In this document: piece after piece, positions 8,636-18,655 of the stretch | Position numbering within the stretch: the stretch's first letter is position 1 | Layout of the letters: each line of letters opens with the position of its first letter | Assembly: GCA_001931875.2 (NCBI GenBank) | Contig: MSJH02000328.1 | Location: forward strand, 1 to 21,566 | Length of the DNA: 21,566 bases | Direction of reading: 5' to 3' | DNA from: Byssochlamys sp. IMV 00236 | Taxonomy: Eukaryota > Ascomycota > Eurotiomycetes > Eurotiales > Thermoascaceae | Notes under the pieces: model-generated | The model's input: the letters and a program-made list of their open reading frames with translations, nothing else | Told to the model about the DNA's origin: nothing | Database searches by the model: none | Program-made: the position numbers and the translations under genes

Positions 8636-10255
8636 ATGACAAAGATCTTTAAAAAACAAAATCAAAAGAATACCAAGCCTTCACCTACTTCCAGATTTAC
8701 TCCCTTTGACAGAAGCAAGCTACAGTTCAGCTGGTCTTTCAAGAGAAAGATTGGACCTGGATTCATCAACATGTTCAACACATGTTTTCTTAATTCAGTA
8801 TTGGCATGTTTAACATACACTGCACCCTTATCTCAATACTTGTTAACCAACGACCATAAAGAAAATTGTAAGTGACAACATTTGGCCACACTTTCATCCT
8901 ATTAACCACTACCAACAAGGCCTCAAAGAAGGTTTCTGCGCTTTATGTGCAATGACTGAACACGTTTACAAATGCTTTAAAACATTCAAAAGTTTGACCC
9001 CCCTTGCTGCTATCAGCTTGAACTACTTTACTAGCAATTTGAAAAGTAAGTCAAAGTACACTTTTATTCATAACTTATTTAATTTATTTTTGCATCAATA
9101 GGAATATCATCAAGATTGACTCTTGGTCGTCAAGAAGACGCTCACGAATTCTTTATGTTCCTTCTTGATGCTTTTCAAAGTTCATATACACCCGCCAAAA
9201 GGTAAATCGTCTGCCCCTTAAAAAAAGATTTTAGCTAAGCCACAATGTTTCTTTTAGCAAACTTACACCTGAGCAAGAAGAAAATGGCCTTGTGCATCAT
9301 ATTTTTGGTGGTAAACTGCAGTCACAGGTCACTTGCGATAATTGCAATGCAAAATCAAACAGCTATGATCGGTACCTGGACCTCAGTGTTCAATTGAATG
9401 ATGCCGAAAGCATTGAAGATGCTTTGAAATCCTATATCCAAACGGATGTTATTGGTGGCGATAATCCCAGTGAAAATGGATACAACTGTGAACAGTAAGT
9501 ACCTTAGGGCGATTCCCATTTACATGTTTATTCATTTGTTATCAAATAGATGTAAGCAAAAAGTCAAGGCATACAAGCAAATGACGATTTCTGAAATTCC
9601 AAACAATTTGATTATTCACTTGAAAAGATTTGAATACGACTTTCATGCTGACAGTATGGTCAAGCTTAAGCAGCGTATCAGATATCCAACTATCTTGAAT
9701 ATGGCTCCATATATGAGCGAAGAAAAGCACGTTGAAAAGGCTATTTATCGTTTGTATGCAGTCCTTGTACATCAAGGTTCAACATGCGATTCTGGACACT
9801 ACTATGCATATGTTAGAAACTCTGGGGGATCGTGGTATCTCATCAATGATGAAGAAGTCTGCCATGTGGGAGTTAAAGAAGTCATGAAGCAGCAAGCATA
9901 CATGCTTTTTTACGAACAAAAAGAAATGGTTGCTAATAACAAGGATGTCACCAATCGCAAGATGAACAAGAAACACCAAGAGCAAAAATTAGCATTAACT
10001 GAATTGGATTTGCCCGATGAACTTCATGCAAAGAAATGTTTAAAGAGATCTCGTGATGATAGTAGTGAAGACGAAGCAAAGACAAAGAAGGTCAAATTTG
10101 TAGAGTTTGACGATACAGTTGTTGCCACTGATCCCGATGCTTGGGTAGTAAGAGCTGCAGGCGTCCCACATCGTTCTCTGTATGGAAATCAATCACCACG
10201 CACTTATAGTAATGCTGTTGGCCACGTTAGTCAATGGACAGTTCGTGATTGTTAA
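8636..10255 (+). CDS. USP36: Ubiquitin-specific protease, USP36/USP42 type
   Basis: Five exons: 8636-8867, 8920-9045, 9102-9201, 9258-9494 and 9550-10255; introns are 52-56 nt, all phases agree; product 466 residues. The peptidase C19 domain spans roughly 38-355. The Cys box is PGFINMFNTCFLNSVLACL with catalytic Cys50. GRQEDAHEF follows, two CxxC pairs (CDNC, CEQC) form the zinc site, and LIIHLKRFEYD precedes the His box (GHYYAYVRN, His314) and NDEEV (Asn330/Asp331). The order LTYTAPLSQYLL, GFCALC, QEDAHEF and HHIFGG matches animal USP36, which acts in the nucleolus on ribosome-biogenesis proteins and histones. The tail has a basic/acidic KRSRDDSSEDEAKTKKVKF stretch suitable for nuclear import. 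Odd: the near-universal Gly of LGNTC is Phe (MFNTC). Convergent with VPS37 (stop to stop 432 bp). Confidence 0.93.
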
Positions 10256-10421
10256 AGAATGCGTGTTTTTTTTCAAAAAAAAAAGGATATATGCTATGTG
10301 TAAATATTGTATTTAGAGTCGAATACCAACCATTTTATAAATAAATTTGCTTATTTATGTTTTCACCCTTCATCACTTATGTCAATCGTATATCCTTATT
10401 GTATATGCACGTGTTTAAGAA

Positions 10422-10662
10422 ATTATTCGCACATACTACAGGATCAATAACCCTAATGATCCTTGATTATCAATCTTTTCTTTATTATTTAAAAGACAAC
10501 ATTTAATACATGTAATGAATTTGATGTTTTTGAGTATAAAATAAATGTGGTCAACACTTTAACACGTAACTGAAATACTAATCTTTTATATCTCATTCTT
10601 TTACTTATTGTGCGTTTTCTTTTATCATTTTTTCTATCAACGTAACTTCTGAATAAAGTGTA
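10422..10662 (+). repeat. Direct repeat copy 2 (downstream of the USP gene)
   Basis: The second, shorter copy of the repeat at 7437-8043, in the same orientation, lying in the USP/VPS37 convergent intergenic region. It keeps the uninterrupted sequence at the 7536-7951 insertion point. It has its own 62-bp extra piece (10434-10495) that copy 1 lacks. It probably forms part of the 3' UTRs of the two genes and ends about 25 bp from the VPS37 stop. Confidence 0.75.
10434..10495. other. Extra 62-bp segment with two small palindromes in repeat copy 2
   Basis: This piece is absent from copy 1, where ATTATTCGCACAC is joined almost directly to ACAACATTTAATAC. It contains GGATCA and TGATCC 10 bp apart (10441-10462), then TTGATTATCAA (10463-10473). 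It may be a small insertion or a sequence lost from copy 1. Confidence 0.45.
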
Positions 10663-10687
10663 TGCGCGTTTAATATAAAGGTTGGGT

Positions 10688-11838
10688 TTAATAATATGCG
10701 GGTATAAACAAGTTATCCCTTTGAGCCTTTTCCAATTTGCTTGCTCTCAAGTGATACACCTTTCTGAATTCTCTAAACTGCTTCACAAAGCTTTCATTGT
10801 TCAAGTTGCCATCTAAGAAGCTTTGTGCTACTGACTCTGATAATTCATCTGACTCATACACGCTTGCCTTGAGTCTGGTCAGTACTGTGGATGAGGAAAA
10901 TCTCTATAAAAAGAAGTTAGAACAAAGTGAAGAACGAAGAGCAGAGTTACATTGAAAGCTTCTTGTTGTAGTTTCTCTTTAGCTTCAAAATCTTGTTTAT
11001 CTGCCTTATATTTCAGATGCGAGTTCACAACTTCTGATCTCAGCTTGATCAACTCATCCTCTCTGCTTAAATTCTTGTCTATTATTGTATGTATCATTAC
11101 CTTTTTTTGTTACTTTTCCTTTCTTTCTTACGTGCAAGCATTTCATTGCCATTTCTCAAGTCTTCATGGAAGGTTTTCAAGTTTTTCACTCTTTCGAGGT
11201 TATAGAAAAATAGCTCGAAAGCTGTTTCGTTATATAAGAGTTCTTCCACTTCTTCAGGGCTAAGAAAAAAAAAGTGAGTTCAGATGTGTCTATCTTTTCT
11301 TTCAGTACCTTAGTTTAGATATGGCTGCATATTCAGGGTTAGACGGCATCATGGGTGGTATAGGAGGAAGTGGGCGGTGTCCATAACTATATTGGGGATA
11401 CCTTTGAATATTTAACTGTATTTATATGTATACGCTTACCCTTCCTCTGACTTGGTATCGTTTATCATTGATTTCTTTACTGGAGGCCTCGTTGTAAATT
11501 CTTTATAAATTTCTTTTACGAGCATTCCTAAATTAGACTGTTGTGGTTGCCAGTTAGATAGAGCATCACACACGACCACGTCAGACTCAAGCCAAGGATG
11601 TCTCATATTGGTTGGTGAGAATGTAATTACTGGTGGTTCCTCAGGAAAGTGAGGAGGCAAGTTTATCAGCAAGAACGTCTTATCTTCCACAAGTGGTAAT
11701 TCATAAAGTTGACCTTCAACTGCAGTCGTCGTTGTGGGATTATGCGCAAACAGTGAGTTAATGTGTTGAGTTTTCCTAAGAAAGTCTTAATTTATATTTG
11801 TATTATATTGCATTGTTTCCTTACAGGTCTTGAGACAT
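10688..11838 (-). CDS. VPS37: ESCRT-I subunit VPS37 (Mod(r) domain)
   Basis: Six exons: 11838-11825, 11775-11440, 11386-11309, 11259-11132, 11078-10951 and 10903-10688; introns are 47-53 nt; product 299 residues. Exon 1 is only 14 nt (MSQD plus two bases), chosen because it supplies the needed phase and an ATG directly before a GTAAGG donor. Residues 1-117 resemble the UEV-like N-terminal part of VPS37A (INLPPHFPEEPPVITF, NMRHPWL). A proline-rich linker (HRPLPPIPPMMP) follows, then the coiled-coil Mod(r) domain (about 143-290) with LSPEEVEELL, AHKNLSREDELIKL, KEKLQQEAF and SFLDGNLNNESFVKQF. VPS37 is the stabilising coiled-coil subunit of ESCRT-I (with VPS23, VPS28 and MVB12), which sorts ubiquitinated cargo at endosomes. 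The Mod(r) match is strong; the exon-1 call is less certain. Confidence 0.88.
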
Positions 11839-12011
11839 TAGTGAAAAGAAAGAAAAAAAAGAATACTTATGTGAACACAAAGTGGCAAAATATTTACCTA
11901 TGCAAACGTTGTCACTGGCGATTTCCATATTTGGATGCTTTATTTTACCTTTTTTTTTCTGCTCCTTCTTTTTTCTCCCTTTCTCTTTTCCTCTTTTTTC
12001 CTTCTCTTCAA
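11839..12011. promoter_or_regulatory. 173-bp bidirectional promoter of VPS37 and the CaM-kinase-like gene
   Basis: The two start codons are back to back with 173 bp between them, so both promoters must lie in or overlap this segment. The side next to the kinase is an almost pure pyrimidine stretch (about 11948-12009), common as a transcription-start or leader signal in fungi. No TATA box is evident. Minus-strand ATGs at about 11930 could be leader ATGs for VPS37. Confidence 0.5.
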
Positions 12012-13574
12012 ATGGGTCTCTTTAAAGCGCTTGATACTATTGTTCACGGAGGTGTCGGTCAGCCCGAGTCTTATGAAAAGAAAAAGAACTATACTTTCTC
12101 AGAAGTGCTCGGTAATTAAGATGATCTATTCACATACTTTTATTGATCTGTGACATTCAAAGGCAGTGGTTCCTTTGGTTCGGTCAAGAAGGCGATCAGA
12201 AACAGTGACGGAAAGGAAGTCGCAATCAAGATTATCCCTAAACGTAATGTAAAGAATCATTATGATATGGTCAAAGACGAGGTCAATGTTCTCAAGGGGT
12301 TGAATCATCCTAATGTGATTGGATTCTACGACTATTTCGAGTCAAGGTATATTTTGACAAACATACAAAGTGCCCTCATTGACAAATATCTTTATAAAGG
12401 GACAAATTTTATCTTGTATTTGAACTGTATGAGATATGACTTTTTTTTTTCACTAAAACATGATATGACTAACTTATTAATTTAGTGCAACAGGTGGTGA
12501 ATTATTTGAACGCCTGTTTGAAAGAGGCAAGTTTTCAGAAAAGGACGCAGTTGTCATCATGCGTTCAGTCCTCACTGGTCTCGAATACTTGCATTCGCAC
12601 AATATTGTTCACAGAGGTAAAGAGTTATCAAGATACATCCTTGGTCTAATAATTTTTGTAGACATGAAGCCTGAAAACTTGCTATTCAAAACACCTGATT
12701 CTGATGCAGATTTGGTTATTTGCGATTTTGGGTAACTAAGAACGAGTTGCACAAATTATTTAACTTTGTTTGTGTGTGGCTGATTATCATATTTTTAGTA
12801 TCGCAAAGAACAATTCTGAGGTTTCTGCTTTGGAAACAGTCTGTGGATCGCCTGGTTATGTCGGTAGGTGAATATTTGTGTTTATGAAGCCATGATTTAT
12901 TCTCTCTTCTCCCTTTTCTAGCCCCTGAAGTGTTGACACGAAAGGGTTATGGTACTGCAATTGATATGTGGGCTGTTGGGTAAGTGTAGAATAAAAGTGT
13001 GCTTGGGGGCAATTGTGCTAACTTGATCATATATAGTGTTATTACCTATACTCTGTAAGTTTGATTTGTCATCATATCGTATTATAGAAAAATCTAACCT
13101 TTCATATGAAGACTATGTGGTTATCAGCCATTCCAAGCAGAGGATCAAGTAGAGCTAATTGATGAAATTACGCATGCAAGATATGATTTCCATGAAAGAT
13201 ATTGGAGAAATATTTCAGAAGATGGTAATATCAATTTGTTAAAACACGAAAAAAGAAAGTAATACATGAGTATAGCCAAAGATTTTATCAGAAATTTGTT
13301 GACACTAGACGATAAAGCAAGAATGACCGCTGCACAGGCTTTGAAGCACAAGTGGATGACAGGCGATAATGCTAATGATATCGACATTCTTCAAACTGTT
13401 CGTGAAAACTTCAATCCTCGTAGGACACTTAAGAGTGCAGTGGGAGCTATTAGGGCAATGAATAGATTAAGAACTGCAAGTTTATCATCTGATAAGACAG
13501 ACGGGAAACATAGTCTAGCTGCAGCTTTGAAATTGGCAGCAGAGCAGCAAAAGTCTGGCGTCCCCGCATCTTAA
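12012..13574 (+). CDS. CMK1: Calcium/calmodulin-dependent protein kinase (CaMK I-like)
   Basis: Ten exons: 12012-12111, 12163-12346, 12400-12426, 12486-12616, 12662-12731, 12799-12863, 12922-12979, 13037-13054, 13112-13224 and 13276-13574. All phases agree; product 354 residues. Exon 3 is 27 nt (DKFYLVFEL) and exon 8 is 18 nt; both are needed for an intact kinase fold. Motifs: glycine loop GSGSFGSV (34-41), VAIK with Lys56, HRDMKPEN with catalytic Asp148, DFG at 169-171, and activation segment TVCGSPGYVAPEV. The Thr of TVCG corresponds to the site phosphorylated by an upstream CaM-kinase kinase. The tail (NPRRTLKSAVGAIRAMNRLR) is a basic amphipathic helix, the expected autoinhibitory and calmodulin-binding region. 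The alanine-rich C-terminus is unassigned. It shares a short promoter with VPS37 and is convergent with COQ3, 56 bp between the stops. Confidence 0.93.
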
Positions 13575-13630
13575 CTTATTTTCGTACCCTTTTTTATATA
13601 TATATTTTATGTGCTTTATGAATAATACAT

Positions 13631-14614
13631 TTATTGCTTAATCTTTCTTGATGCTCTCATGATATAATTTACTTCCAAAGACTCCAGTCCACCAAAGCCA
13701 ATCGAGCCATTACGCTCTGCTAGTTTCCATCGTCTATTGAATGGATCCCATGATATGCCACGTACATCCTTAACAGACCATTCATCTCCAAATGATTCAA
13801 TTGCATTGCATAATTCACGACTTTTGATATATTTACTCCAATCGTGTGTTCCATCATGAACCATGCCTAGTACCTTTTCTGCTAAAAAGACGGTCAAAAA
13901 ATAAGCTGCGGGTGTTCGCGACATGGTTGATAAGAATAAATCCCCACCAGGGCGCGTTAGGTTAGCACATGTCCTTAAGAAGGCAAGTGGCTGATTTACA
14001 TGTTCTATAATCTCCATGGCCAATACAACATCAAAGCTCTCATTCTTTTCCAAAAGCTCCTCTATCAAACCAAAGATGTTCATATGCACTCTTGATGTAA
14101 ACAACTGTTTCTTTCTTACCTGCTGTTGTATGACGATATTCTAGTTTTCCTGGCCCCTGCCATAAAGACGGATCCTGCTGGGCATGTACTTTAGCCATTT
14201 GTATATTATCATAGGACGCGTCTGCACCAACAACATCGCCTCCGAGTCGAACAAGTGACTAAGAAAAAAGAAGTATGAGTAACTATGCTATTATACAGCT
14301 ATTTAAAGAAGGGAGAGTACCTCAGAAAGCAGTCCTCCACCACAACCAATATCTAGCATACGCTTTCCTGCAAACGGCTTCCCACTCTTGGCTGCTTCAC
14401 TATTAGATCCTACGAGTTGATCTCGGACATATGTCACTCGAGGAGGGTTTAATAATTGTAACATGGCAAACTCTCCTGACGGATTCCACCATTCGGCTGC
14501 TTTATCACTGAACTTTTTGACTTCGGCCTTGTCAATAGTTGTAAAGCTGGGGTCCTTTGTATATTTGTGTAAAGATCTAGTTATTACAGTACGTGGTAAT
14601 AAATGTCTGAACAT
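13631..14614 (-). CDS. COQ3: Ubiquinone biosynthesis O-methyltransferase COQ3
   Basis: Three exons: 14614-14321, 14258-14120 and 14061-13631; introns are 62 and 58 nt; product 287 residues. The third-exon acceptor at 14062 was chosen because it joins LEYRHTTA to EELLEKNESFDVV in phase, as in UbiG/COQ3. Residues 1-20 (MFRHLLPRTVITRSLHKYTK) are a basic amphipathic presequence for mitochondria. The SAM-binding motif is MLDIGCGGG (86-94). AEWWNPSGEF (40-49) is a family signature. MEIIEHV (160-166) supplies the Glu161, Glu164 and His165 metal-binding set, and RPGGDLFLSTMSRT follows. The enzyme performs both O-methylations in coenzyme Q synthesis at the matrix side of the inner membrane. Divergent from ArgRS, with a CCAAT pair about 200 bp upstream. 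Confidence 0.93.
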
Positions 14615-15149
14615 TATGTATAGAAGGATGTGTTTTTTTTTGGGAAACGCGGAAATACAGGCTAAAATAAAATTAATGTGACGTATAAATTATTGTTTTT
14701 TGGGTTTTACTCTTTGCATAATTCTCAATACTACAATCTTTGAAGAAAGAAAAGCAAAAGAAAAGACTGACCACAAAATTCTTTATTCTTATAGATGCGT
14801 CATGCCCAATTCTCATTGGCCGTGATAAATCCATGCAATAATCCTGTTTTCTTATAAAATGAAACTATTTTTAATGATGAGCTCTCAAATTTTCTTTCTG
14901 TTAGTGTAAGGGTAATTGCATCGCATGGGTATGAATGATTTAATATGGAATTAAGCAAGTCAAAGACACAGAGAACAGAATAGTTGAGTTTATAAGATTA
15001 GATTGAATTCATTCATAATCATAAACATGCTACACCCTTTTTTTCTTCTTATTCTTTATAATATTAATCACGTTGATATTCTGATAAATTTAAGTGTGGT
15101 TTGATAAATAATTAAAGTCGCATAAAATGACAGTTCTTTCTTCTTTAAA
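14615..15149. promoter_or_regulatory. Divergent promoter region of COQ3 and ArgRS
   Basis: The 535 bp between the two start codons hold no gene. They contain the CCAAT pair at 14806-14819, a TTTATAAGATTAG segment near 14990, and AT-rich stretches up to the ArgRS start. Confidence 0.5.
14806..14819. promoter_or_regulatory. Paired CCAAT boxes in opposite orientation
   Basis: The sequence CCAATTCTCATTGG holds CCAAT on the + strand and CCAAT on the minus strand, 4 bp apart. It lies 192-205 bp upstream of COQ3 and about 330 bp upstream of ArgRS. CCAAT boxes are bound by the HAP/NF-Y complex, which in fungi often controls mitochondrial genes, fitting COQ3. Chance occurrence of one box is common; the tight palindromic pair is less so. 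Confidence 0.4.
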
Positions 15150-15198
15150 ATGGCAAAATCAAAAAAGAAGACTAGTAATCCTGAACTTCATAAAGTGA
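15127..15198 (+). other. Possible upstream ORF overlapping the ArgRS start
   Basis: An ATG at 15127 opens a 23-codon frame that ends with TGA at 15196-15198, overlapping the first codons of ArgRS in a different frame. If transcription starts before 15127, ribosomes would meet this ATG first, which could reduce ArgRS translation. The transcript start is not visible in the sequence. Confidence 0.3.
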
Positions 15199-17135
15199 GC
15201 AACACAAAGCTCAAATTCAAAAACGTCATTGCGACCAAATTGACCAAGTTATTACGCGTTCACAAACAAGATCTACTTGAACTTATTCAAATACCTAAAT
15301 CACACGAACATGGTCAATTTACTCTTCCCATTCCTCGTTTACTCAAACTAACTAATGATCAAGACCAAGACAGGGTGTGTAAAGATATCATTTTTTCAGT
15401 AAGTTTCCTTGTCTTTTTTTGTTTGTTTGCTAACATCAATGAATTATTCAAAGTTTGGACAAGACACTCATATCAAACAAGTAACAGCTCAGGGTCATTT
15501 TTTGAACTTTAGCGTCAATCAAACGGAATATATCAAAGAAACGCTACAGAACGTCTATGAGGAAAGAGAACGATATGGTCAAACAGAGAGAGCAGATAAG
15601 ACGGTCCTCATCGACTTTAGTTCACCCAATATAGCCAAACCGTTTCATGCTGGACATTTAAGGAGTACAATTCTCGGTGCGTTTATCAAGAGGATATACG
15701 AAGCAAATGGATACACGTGCATCGGCCTTAACTACTTGGGAGATTGGGGAAAACAATATGGTAAGGATGGCATAAAACGTACATAAAGTCAATTAAACAA
15801 TTGTCATCTTCAAGGATTATTGGCTGTGGGTTATAAAAAGTATGGAAACCCTGAAGAACTGAAGAAGGACCCTATTAAGCATCTATACGATATCTATGTC
15901 AAGATCAATCAGGAAATGAAAGAGGAATCGGAAAAGATTGAGCAAGAGGCTGCTGCATATTTTAAGAAAATGGAAGATAAAGATCCAGAGGTCATTCAGC
16001 AATGGAAAGAGTTCCGTGATCAGAGCATTCAATCCTATGAGAAGGCTTATAAGCGCCTTGGTATCAAGTTTGATCATTTCTCAGGCGAATCTGAAACAGA
16101 AAAATACATTCCTCAAGTTTACGAGGCACTTAAACAGAAAGGACTTTGTGACGAGTCAGAAGATGGATCAATGGTAATTAATTTGTCCATGTATGATCCT
16201 AGCTTGGGAAAAGCCGTGATCAGAAAGGCGAATGGGGCCAGCCTGTATTTAACACGCGATATAGCCAGTGTCATAATGCGATGTGAAAAGTTCAAGGGTC
16301 TGGATAAGATAATTTATGTTGTAGGCATTGAGCAGGAGCATCACTTTAAGCAATTATTCAAGATCATTGAGCTTTTATGGGACAAACATGACCACTGCCC
16401 AGAGCTAATTCATGTGCCATTTGGAAGGATTACAGGCATGTCGACCAGAAAAGGAACATCTGTATTTTTGAGTGATATTCTTGATACGTCCAAGGAGAGT
16501 ATGCTGAAGACAATTAAAGAAGATATGAGGCATGGAAAATACATGGATATTTTGAACGAAGGTATCTCTGTCGGGAACCATATCATCAAAGGAGAAGAAG
16601 CTGTCGGTTATATTGCAGATACTTTGGGTATATCTGACGTTATCACTCAAGATATGGCAGCCAAGAGGATGAGGAACTACAACTTTGTCTGGGACAGAAT
16701 GATGGATGCAAAAGGGGATACGGGCGTGTTTTTACAATATACATATGCACGCATTTGTGGGTAAGTAAAGTAGTACTCAGCGCTTCATTCGTAAGATTAA
16801 AAAGATGCCATAGTATTGAGCGCAAGATGGACATCAACATATCGATAGATTGTGATTTTTCTCTATTGGCAGAGACTGAAGCCTTTGAGCTAACGCGAAC
16901 TATTTCACTTTATCCAGATAAAGTACGAGCTGCCTTTAAAACATTGGAACCTTGTACCATTGTTCTCTATCTCTTCAAGTTGGCACACATGATCAGCCAG
17001 GTGAACTACAACCTACGTATCAAAGATGTCGACCCAAAGCTAGCTCAAGCAAGGCTGCTTCTCTTTTGGGCGGCTAAAACAACGCTGGCTAATGGTATGA
17101 GATTGGTTGGACTTAAACCGCTTGAAAGGATGTAG
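15150..17135 (+). CDS. RRS1: Arginyl-tRNA synthetase (class I, yeast-type)
   Basis: Four exons: 15150-15398, 15454-15760, 15815-16760 and 16814-17135; introns are 53-55 nt; product 607 residues. The N-terminal domain (about 1-110) carries [11 protein letters not shown] and the [13 protein letters not shown] segment typical of the arginine-specific additional domain. The HIGH-type motif is in [15 protein letters not shown] (HAGH at 148-151). [12 protein letters not shown] follows, and the KMSKS equivalent is MSTRKG (394-399), as in yeast and RARS2-type enzymes. The C-terminal helical anticodon-binding domain includes IERKMDIN and the conserved end GLKPLERM. It charges tRNA-Arg with arginine. 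The first 45 residues are lysine-rich and lack acidic clusters, so dual cytosolic and mitochondrial use is possible (inference). An in-frame TAA at 15123-15125 supports the ATG at 15150 as the start. Confidence 0.95.
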
Positions 17136-18655
17136 CATAATTTTATCCCATACATTAATCATTTCATACATAAAATTACTGTATATTTTGTTTGCATCTC
17201 TGTTAAAGTACATTTCACGCTATTAAACTTTAATCTCTTTAGCAAAATTAATTATATATTTATTACTCCATCTGTTTTCTTGGGATATTTATTATAGTAG
17301 ATATTTTAATGAAAATAATGATGCTTTTAATAATGTACCTTGGACGTTATTAGTAGTCCCTTATTGTTATTACCAGCATTTCATAAGATTACATATGCAC
17401 ACATTAAAATCTATGATAATACTCATAAGTTTAAACCTGTTCAGTATTTGATAACGGTCTGACACGCACTTTTTAAAAAGTGTGTGCGTGCGTTTTTTTT
17501 TTTTTTCTAGCTTTTAAATAATATATGCTGTTGTATTTGCTGTATTATTAATTGGAGAAGAACAGAAAGTCGATCACTAAGAATTTAGGCTCTTTATTAT
17601 GAAGAAAGAAGAAACGAGAAGGTTTATATAAGATGGAATATAGTGTCAGAGATAAGATATTGAAATTACAAAACAATGGCTACTATTGATACTAGAATGT
17701 ATATAAAGCGTGATTATGTCTTATAGTAATAGTATATGATATGATTATGTTATAGTGCATCTATTGTCATTGTCGTGATTATATATGTAAACATTGATAT
17801 TGCTATACGATCGTATTATGTCTAACTGTGAGAGATATACAAAGCCCTAACCAAGAGTGCTGATGCCTGGTCTATCACTAGTGTTTATATACCAGAGATA
17901 ATGTATTATGGCTTATATTATTAAACGCGTCAGCTACTTTATGATTTATACAATGCATAGCTTATAATGGCTCAAGTAAACTGGCCAAGTCGGGTGCTGG
18001 GATAGATTTAATTCAGAAAAATCTCTAAATATTATATTGCAAAGAATATACTAGTGCATTATCTCAAACCAACCGCGATCTAAGCTTTATTACTACTGTG
18101 GTTTCCTATTGTGACATCCATTATACATACAGTATTTTGCATTTATATAAATTTCAGAAACATTAGTCATACCTCTTTGGTTTATTATTTTGAAACCATA
18201 TCAGCAATTGTATCATCTAATAAAAATCATAGTATAGTATGATGAACCTCTATAAATCCTTGTATATTCTCTTGAGTCAAATATATGCATACAGTCTGTT
18301 CTATTAATTTCAGAGTTTCTACATACAAAAGTGCAGATTATCAATGAAATACAGTACTTCATCTCAAAAAAGATTTGAAATATGCTTTATGCCGTTATTT
18401 TACTTTAAATATTCACACTTATGCGTCAACTATGTTGACATTATACCATTACTTATATTACTAATGAGAAATGCCACAATTAGAGAAATACAAGGCTCTT
18501 ATCATGTCATATAAAATTACGAAGTCAAGGTTATTAATTTGAACAAAAGTGAATTTTTAATACAAATTAATTTTAAATATATACATTTTCAACAAAGCAA
18601 AAGCTTTCATAAAAGAAGAAGGAGAGGAAGGGGAAGGGCGTTCAACATTTGTGAG
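17136..18655. other. AT-rich gene-free region after ArgRS
   Basis: About 1.5 kb of AT-rich DNA with no frame of note on either strand. The left end is the ArgRS 3' UTR. A hairpin plus T-run lies at 17463-17506. The right end probably includes the 3' UTR of the small minus-strand gene. Confidence 0.55.
17463..17506 (+). other. Hairpin followed by a 14-T run
   Basis: CACGCACTTTTT (17463-17474) is followed at once by AAAAAGTGTGTGCGTG (17475-17490), a near-perfect inverted repeat with a 4-nt bulge, and then by T residues from 17493 to 17506. It looks like an intrinsic-type terminator. In a fungal nucleus, however, this shape has no defined Pol II role; a Pol III stop or chance is equally possible. 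It lies about 330 bp after the ArgRS stop. Confidence 0.5.

Noticed and set aside
11763..11990. Extension of the kinase frame upstream of 12012
   Set aside because: The upstream codons are a translated poly-pyrimidine leader and overlap VPS37 exon 1. MGLFKALD at 12012 is the natural start.
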